Source: CAZLCK01 sp964558235 (GTDB lineage: Bacteria > Actinomycetota > Coriobacteriia > Coriobacteriales > CADBOM01). Taken from it: a stretch of 52,431 nucleotides of DNA. The notes below the pieces were generated by a model, which saw nothing but the letters and a program-made list of their open reading frames with translations, searched no databases and was not told the DNA's origin. The stretch's first letter is position 1. Each line of letters starts with the position of its first letter. Positions 48,585 to 52,431 of the stretch are shown here, piece by piece. The stretch is from NCBI GenBank assembly GCA_964558235.1, contig CAZLCK010000005.1, forward strand, positions 1-52,431, in the 5' to 3' direction. A program made the position numbers and the translations under genes.

Positions 48585-48626
48585 TTGACTAAGTCAGATT
48601 ATAGATAGAATATCTGATTAAGTCAA
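48585..48626. promoter_or_regulatory. palindromic operator shared by hsp20 and marR
   Basis: TTGACTAAGTCAGAT (48585-48599) and ATCTGATTAAGTCAA (48612-48626) form an inverted repeat with 13 of 15 pairs. Each half itself contains an 11-base palindrome-like site (TGACTAAGTCA and TGATTAAGTCA), with centres 29 bases apart. Both sit on promoter elements of hsp20 and of marR. This is the expected layout of two MarR-dimer sites. Confidence 0.8.
48598..48626 (-). promoter_or_regulatory. hsp20 promoter
   Basis: Read leftward: TTGACT (48626-48621), an exact 17-base spacer and TATAAT (48603-48598). This is the best sigma-70 type promoter in the window, and it lies inside the operator at 48585-48626. On the + strand, TTGACT at 48585-48590 with TAGAAT at 48606-48611 (spacing 15) is the likely marR promoter. 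Confidence 0.85.
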
Positions 48627-48644
48627 CAATCTTTTGGAGAAAAT

Positions 48645-49052
48645 ATGAGTCTTAGACTAGCAAATTTTATAGCATCTTTAAATGAAGATTTTTCAGATTA
48701 TTGCTCATCACGTCTTGGGCATTGTGGAATTACTCCTGGGCAGATCTCCTTTTTGGTATATATTGGTGATCATCCAGATTGTTCTCCGACACAATTAGCC
48801 AATGCGATTAGGGCAGATAGCGGCCATACTGCTAGGCTTATTAAAAAATTCGTTTCGTGCAATTTGGCAACACGCGTTCAAGATAAAAATGACAAACGTT
48901 CTTGCACAATAAGACTCACAACACTTGGAGAGTCTAGGGTTGTAGAGATTAAAAAACTCTATGTTGAATGGGAAAATGCGATAACAGCAGTATTAGATGA
49001 AAACGAAAGAGAAACTTTGTTGTCGATATTAACAAAGATGCGTGGACTTTAG
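48645..49052 (+). CDS. MarR-family transcriptional regulator
   Basis: A 135-residue winged helix protein. The DNA-recognition region is visible: ITPGQISFLVYIGDHPDCSP, TQLANAIRADSGHTARLIKK (recognition helix) and the wing RVQDKNDKRSCTIRLTTLGE with the Asp/Arg pair. Two terminal helices form the dimer interface. It is divergent from hsp20 and shares its control region, so it probably represses both. The inducing ligand is unknown. GGAGA lies five bases before ATG 48645. Confidence 0.93.
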   Translation: MSLRLANFIASLNEDFSDYCSSRLGHCGITPGQISFLVYIGDHPDCSPTQLANAIRADSGHTARLIKKFVSCNLATRVQDKNDKRSCTIRLTTLGESRVVEIKKLYVEWENAITAVLDENERETLLSILTKMRGL

Positions 49053-49179
49053 GTCGAAAAAATTGCCCTCTCTTTTTAAAGCTTGCACCTCTGAATGCTT
49101 CTTTGTACAAACCTATGTGCGTAAAACATATGCGTAGAAACAATTGTTATCGTTGTGTATTCTCCGGAAATGCTAGTTT

Positions 49180-50334
49180 TTAAGGAACTAAACGAGTTGC
49201 ATTTTCTGGATTTAAAGTCATGCTCTGAAAACGATTTTCCATATATTCATTATCAAAATATTCTGCATAAAACAACTCTATTTTACTAACAGGTTCATAT
49301 CCTGCTTCTCGTTTGTACCAGCAATCAATGGCTTGAAATGTCATTATGCCATCTACAATCATTAAAATCATGCAGATTGTAGTTACAGAATATCTCCAAC
49401 TAATTGGAATCTTTTTTATAATCCATAAAAGCATCGGGAAGAAAAGCTTTACCCAGACAATGCCAAGAATTCCCCATGCAGTCATGAAGAATCCATTTGT
49501 TCTTCCATCGATCGATAAGAATGTTCCAGTGTAGTCCCAAGCGACAATTCCAAATGAAAACTCTAAAAACCAACTGGTTAAATATTCAAACCCACCGCCA
49601 ATTGCTGCACTAATCAAAAATATGATAAGTATGTTTTTACCTTTCATCCTGTTTAGGGCTACAGTCATTAATACTCCACCAAACCCATATATTGGAGAGA
49701 AAGGCCCAAATAATAGTCCCGCTCTGTCTTGATAGCCTCCAAATACTACAGCGTGATAGATGGTTTCTAAAATGAGACCTAGTATTGAGCAGAATGTAAA
49801 GATCCAAAATAGGTAGAAAACATTTAAATGGGCAAATCTGTTAGGAGCAAGATCTGCCTCTTGCTCAACCATACGTTCATTTCTAAGTCTGCGTTTCTCT
49901 AGACGATTTTCTTTTTTGATCTTTCGTTCTGCATTTACTGCAGAAATAACTTCTGGATCTAGTATTAGGCTAACAATCATTACGACAATAACTAATACGA
50001 AGATCTCTATTAAATACCAGCCAATACCAAATAGCGCGATGCTTAAGGGTATGGAAACTATAGAAACAATGCCTACTGTGAAGTTAAGAAGTGCAGATTG
50101 CTTTCGTTCCCCTTGAAAAAAACAGACACATTCTGCTATGAGTAACGCTCCAATACCAAATTCAATAGATAACAAAATGATAAATATAACTACTGGAATT
50201 AAATCAATATCACCAGAGATATAGACAATGACTGAATAAAGCTGTGAGATCGAAGAGGCAATTGTTAAGATTGCAAATATGCTAGATACAACACCTAGAA
50301 TGACATCTACTGCTTTTAATTGCCTAATGCGCAT
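49180..50334 (-). CDS. CmpB-type membrane protein (putative ABC transporter permease) with extra N-terminal helices
   Basis: An integral membrane protein. The start chosen is ATG 50334 with TGAGG upstream, giving 384 residues; a TTG 15 bases further up is less likely. Residues 1-150 hold four or so transmembrane segments, followed by a charged linker (KKENRLEKRRLRNERM). The C-terminal part has the CmpB-like pattern: LGLILETIYHAVVFGGYQDR, GPFSPIYGFGGVL, GGGFEYLTSWFLEF, then WDYTGTFLSIDGRTNGFF. No ATPase gene is nearby. Transported substrate is unknown. Confidence 0.8.
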   Translation of the reverse strand: MRIRQLKAVDVILGVVSSIFAILTIASSISQLYSVIVYISGDIDLIPVVIFIILLSIEFGIGALLIAECVCFFQGERKQSALLNFTVGIVSIVSIPLSIALFGIGWYLIEIFVLVIVVMIVSLILDPEVISAVNAERKIKKENRLEKRRLRNERMVEQEADLAPNRFAHLNVFYLFWIFTFCSILGLILETIYHAVVFGGYQDRAGLLFGPFSPIYGFGGVLMTVALNRMKGKNILIIFLISAAIGGGFEYLTSWFLEFSFGIVAWDYTGTFLSIDGRTNGFFMTAWGILGIVWVKLFFPMLLWIIKKIPISWRYSVTTICMILMIVDGIMTFQAIDCWYKREAGYEPVSKIELFYAEYFDNEYMENRFQSMTLNPENATRLVP

Positions 50335-50540
50335 TAAAACCTCAATCAACGGTCATATTTTTGAACGAATACTCAATTATATGTGATTTGAACCATTTTC
50401 TCCATTGTCTCACTATAAAAAATTTTTTGGTTTTTCGTATGTTCATCTCAATTTAAAACACTTATTCATTTTGGATAAAAAAGCCAACTATTATCTTTCT
50501 AAGGGAAGAGGTTTTTATAGCTAGAGAGAGGGGAATTCTT
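50335..50540. other. divergent spacer upstream of the molybdoenzyme
   Basis: About 200 AT-rich bases between the leftward CmpB-type gene and the rightward oxidoreductase. It contains an A6T6 stretch near 50420. TTGAAC at 50389 with TATAAA about 20 bases on is too widely spaced for a confident promoter. No gene was found. Confidence 0.4.
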
Positions 50541-52431
50541 ATGGATTTTAAAGATATTAATCCGGATCTCTACCGCAAAGAATTCCATTGGAAAGAGGGT
50601 GACTTTGACGTTTATCGCACTTGTCACTGGTCAGCTCCAGGATGTCATGACAGTTGCAGCTTTTTAGCATATGTCAAGGACGGCAAGTTAGATCACGTCG
50701 AAGGTGATCCAAATCAGCCCTACAATCAGGGACGTCTTTGCATGCGTTGTCTCAATCTTGTGGAGACACTTTATGCAGAAGACAGGCTCAAGTACCCACT
50801 CAAGCGTGTAGGTGAGCGCGGCGAGAATAAGTGGGAAAGAATCACTTGGGACGAGGCCTATGACATTATTGAAGAAAATGTCAGGCGTATCCAGGATAAA
50901 TGGGGGCCAGAATCAATATGCGGAATGATCGGTACAGGCCGTAATGTTTGTTGGCAAAACCCACTTATCTGCTATGCAGGCTTTGGAACACCAAATATGT
51001 CATTTGGATTCCTTTCTGGAGACTCCTGCATGGTTCCAAGAACATCTTTGGCATTTTGTGTCTATGGTGATCTTCCAATTTTGGATGCTGCTCAGTTTAA
51101 TGAGGAGCGATATGATCATCCAGATTACAAGTTCCCAGAAGTTATTATGGTCTGGGGAAATAATCCACTAAAGTCCAATGGTGACGGCTTTTTAGGACAC
51201 TGGATTGTAGATTGCATGTCTATGGGTGGAACTGAACTCATCGTCATCGATCCACAAGTTACATGGCTAGCTTCTAGGGCAAAGATCTTTATCCAGCCAC
51301 GTCCTGGAACAGATGCAGCAATTGCCATGGCAATGATGAATGTCATCATTCAAGAAGATCTATATGATCACGATTTTGTTGAGAAATGGTGCTATGGCTT
51401 TGAGCAACTTGCTGAACGTGTTAAGGATTGGACATGCGAGCGTGCTGCAGAGATCGCTTGGCTAGATGACCCCGAGATCATTGCCCGTGCAGCAAGGATG
51501 TATGCTGCTGCTAATCCAGGCGCTTTGCAGTGGGGTCTAACAACTGACATGCGTGTAAATGGAATCAGAGAAGCTCATGCTCTTTGCAATATCAACGCGC
51601 TTTGCGGAAATATCGAACAGCCCGGTGGAAATCTCTTAGCTAAAGAGCCATGGCATATGAATCTTGCATATCTATGCGGCTACTTTGAAAATCTTGATAT
51701 GGAGACGCGTGCTAAGAGAATAGGTGATGATATGTCGCCTATGCATCAATTTGGCTACAGTTCTACTGCACAATCTGACTGCGTACTCCAAGCAATTGAG
51801 ACTGGAGAGCCATATCCAATTAAAATGCTATGGTTCCAGGGTAATAACACTATTGCCAACATGGGCGCAGAGGCTCCAAGAATCTACGAGGCGATTAGAT
51901 CCACTGAGTTTAATGTTGTGGTTGACTACATCATGACTCCAACTGCGATCGCTTGTGCAGACGTTGTTTTACCTGTTGCAATGTCTCCGGAAAGAAATGC
52001 TTTGCGTACATGGTGGACTCCATTACGCGCACAATCTAAGGTTTGCGATTTCTATGAGGCTAAGACAGATGAACAGATCATTCTTGAGCTTGGTAAGAGG
52101 TTAAATCCAGATGCATGGCCATATGAGACAGATATAGATCTTTTGAATGCAAGGCTCACCGAGGGTGGTGTTCCATTTGACTTTGATGAGCTGCAGGAGA
52201 AGGTTTATGTATGGCCACCACAGGGCTATAGGCGCTATGAGACCGGTGAGTTACGTCCGGATGGCAACATAGGATTTAATACTCCAACAGGACGTATTGA
52301 GCTTTATTGCACTACTCTAGAGGCATTTGGCAACGATCCAATGCCAGATTATGAGGAGCCACCAGAGAGCCCAATTTCTTCTCCTGAGTTATTCAAAGAG
52401 TATCCATTAGTTTTGACTACTGGACATCGTT
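50541..52431 (+). CDS. molybdopterin-dependent oxidoreductase, DMSO reductase family (3' end outside window)
   Basis: The frame is open to the right edge: about 630 residues of a likely 750-900. No Tat or Sec signal is visible (it starts MDFKDINPDLYRKEF). A [4Fe-4S]-type cysteine set occurs near the N-terminus: Cys28, Cys35 and Cys39, with GRLCMRC near 70. The spacing between the first two is wider than the usual CxxC. Domains for bis-MGD binding follow: VWGNNPLKSNGDG, VIDPQVTWLASRAKIF, QWGLTTDMR, GGNLL and VVDYIMTPTAIACADVVLP. A Cys in SGDSCMVPR near residue 173 may be the Mo ligand. AGAGGGG precedes the start. The substrate cannot be told. Confidence 0.9.
   Translation, partial: MDFKDINPDLYRKEFHWKEGDFDVYRTCHWSAPGCHDSCSFLAYVKDGKLDHVEGDPNQPYNQGRLCMRCLNLVETLYAEDRLKYPLKRVGERGENKWERITWDEAYDIIEENVRRIQDKWGPESICGMIGTGRNVCWQNPLICYAGFGTPNMSFGFLSGDSCMVPRTSLAFCVYGDLPILDAAQFNEERYDHPDYKFPEVIMVWGNNPLKSNGDGFLGHWIVDCMSMGGTELIVIDPQVTWLASRAKIFIQPRPGTDAAIAMAMMNVIIQEDLYDHDFVEKWCYGFEQLAERVKDWTCERAAEIAWLDDPEIIARAARMYAAANPGALQWGLTTDMRVNGIREAHALCNINALCGNIEQPGGNLLAKEPWHMNLAYLCGYFENLDMETRAKRIGDDMSPMHQFGYSSTAQSDCVLQAIETGEPYPIKMLWFQGNNTIANMGAEAPRIYEAIRSTEFNVVVDYIMTPTAIACADVVLPVAMSPERNALRTWWTPLRAQSKVCDFYEAKTDEQIILELGKRLNPDAWPYETDIDLLNARLTEGGVPFDFDELQEKVYVWPPQGYRRYETGELRPDGNIGFNTPTGRIELYCTTLEAFGNDPMPDYEEPPESPISSPELFKEYPLVLTTGHR

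Noticed and set aside
50944..51171. Small open frames inside the molybdoenzyme
   Set aside because: The main frame from 50541 is open throughout and carries family motifs; the small frames are shadows.
1..52431. CRISPR array, prophage, insertion sequence or tRNA/rRNA genes
   Set aside because: No regularly spaced repeats, transposase, integrase or phage genes, and no cloverleaf or rRNA segments were recognised on reading through both strands.

Overview
The window looks like a chromosomal segment of a moderately AT-rich member of Actinomycetota, class Coriobacteriia, perhaps the Eggerthella-like branch. This is inferred from gene content and order and not from any search. The supporting points are a short HisG with HisZ, an aminotransferase of the LL-diaminopimelate type beside dapF, the run rny / ATPase / spoVS / PHP / miaB / miaA / dapF / aminotransferase / hflX, a zinc-type S14, and a DMSO-reductase-family molybdoenzyme at the right edge. 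Almost all genes are on the + strand. TTG and GTG starts are common. I see no tRNA, rRNA, CRISPR array, insertion sequence or prophage.

Layout. (1) 1-497: the tail of a membrane-anchored protein, a strong terminator, and the upstream region of the str operon. (2) 498-16133: rpsL-rpsG-fusA, the S10/spc ribosomal protein cluster, then secY-adk-map. tuf is absent between fusA and rpsJ. Several spacers (before S7, L3, L2, L5, S8 and L18) hold hairpins that look like autoregulatory leaders, and a terminator sits between L23 and L2. (3) 16137-21650: leuC-leuD-leuB-ilvE, joined directly to map, and then cimA. Together these encode the citramalate route to 2-oxobutyrate plus the final branched-chain transamination. 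The usual infA-rpmJ-rpsM-rpsK-rpsD-rpoA block does not follow map. (4) 21721-25783: a TrpR-like repressor of the YerC type and DNA polymerase III alpha. (5) 25849-33767: a his operon, hisZ-G-D-C-B-H-A-FI-E, with an uncommon HisF-HisI fusion. (6) 33780-35273: two acidic single-pass membrane proteins of unknown function. (7) 35274-46480: a long upstream region with a good promoter and an internal terminator, then RNase Y, a stand-alone GHKL ATPase, SpoVS, a PHP phosphoesterase, MiaB, MiaA, DapF, an LL-DAP-type aminotransferase, HflX and a tandem dUTPase. (8) 46580-52431: DegV, a hotdog thioesterase, a divergent hsp20/marR pair sharing a palindromic operator, a CmpB-type membrane protein, and a truncated molybdopterin oxidoreductase.

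The most interesting item is the tandem dUTPase at 45497-46480. Its two dUTPase folds have lost complementary catalytic motifs: motif III survives only in the first, and motifs II and V only in the second. One polypeptide could therefore build a single composite active site, which is the arrangement known from herpesvirus dUTPases. Next in interest are the hsp20/marR operator, the HisF-HisI fusion, the set of ribosomal-protein leaders, and the GHKL ATPase between rny and spoVS.
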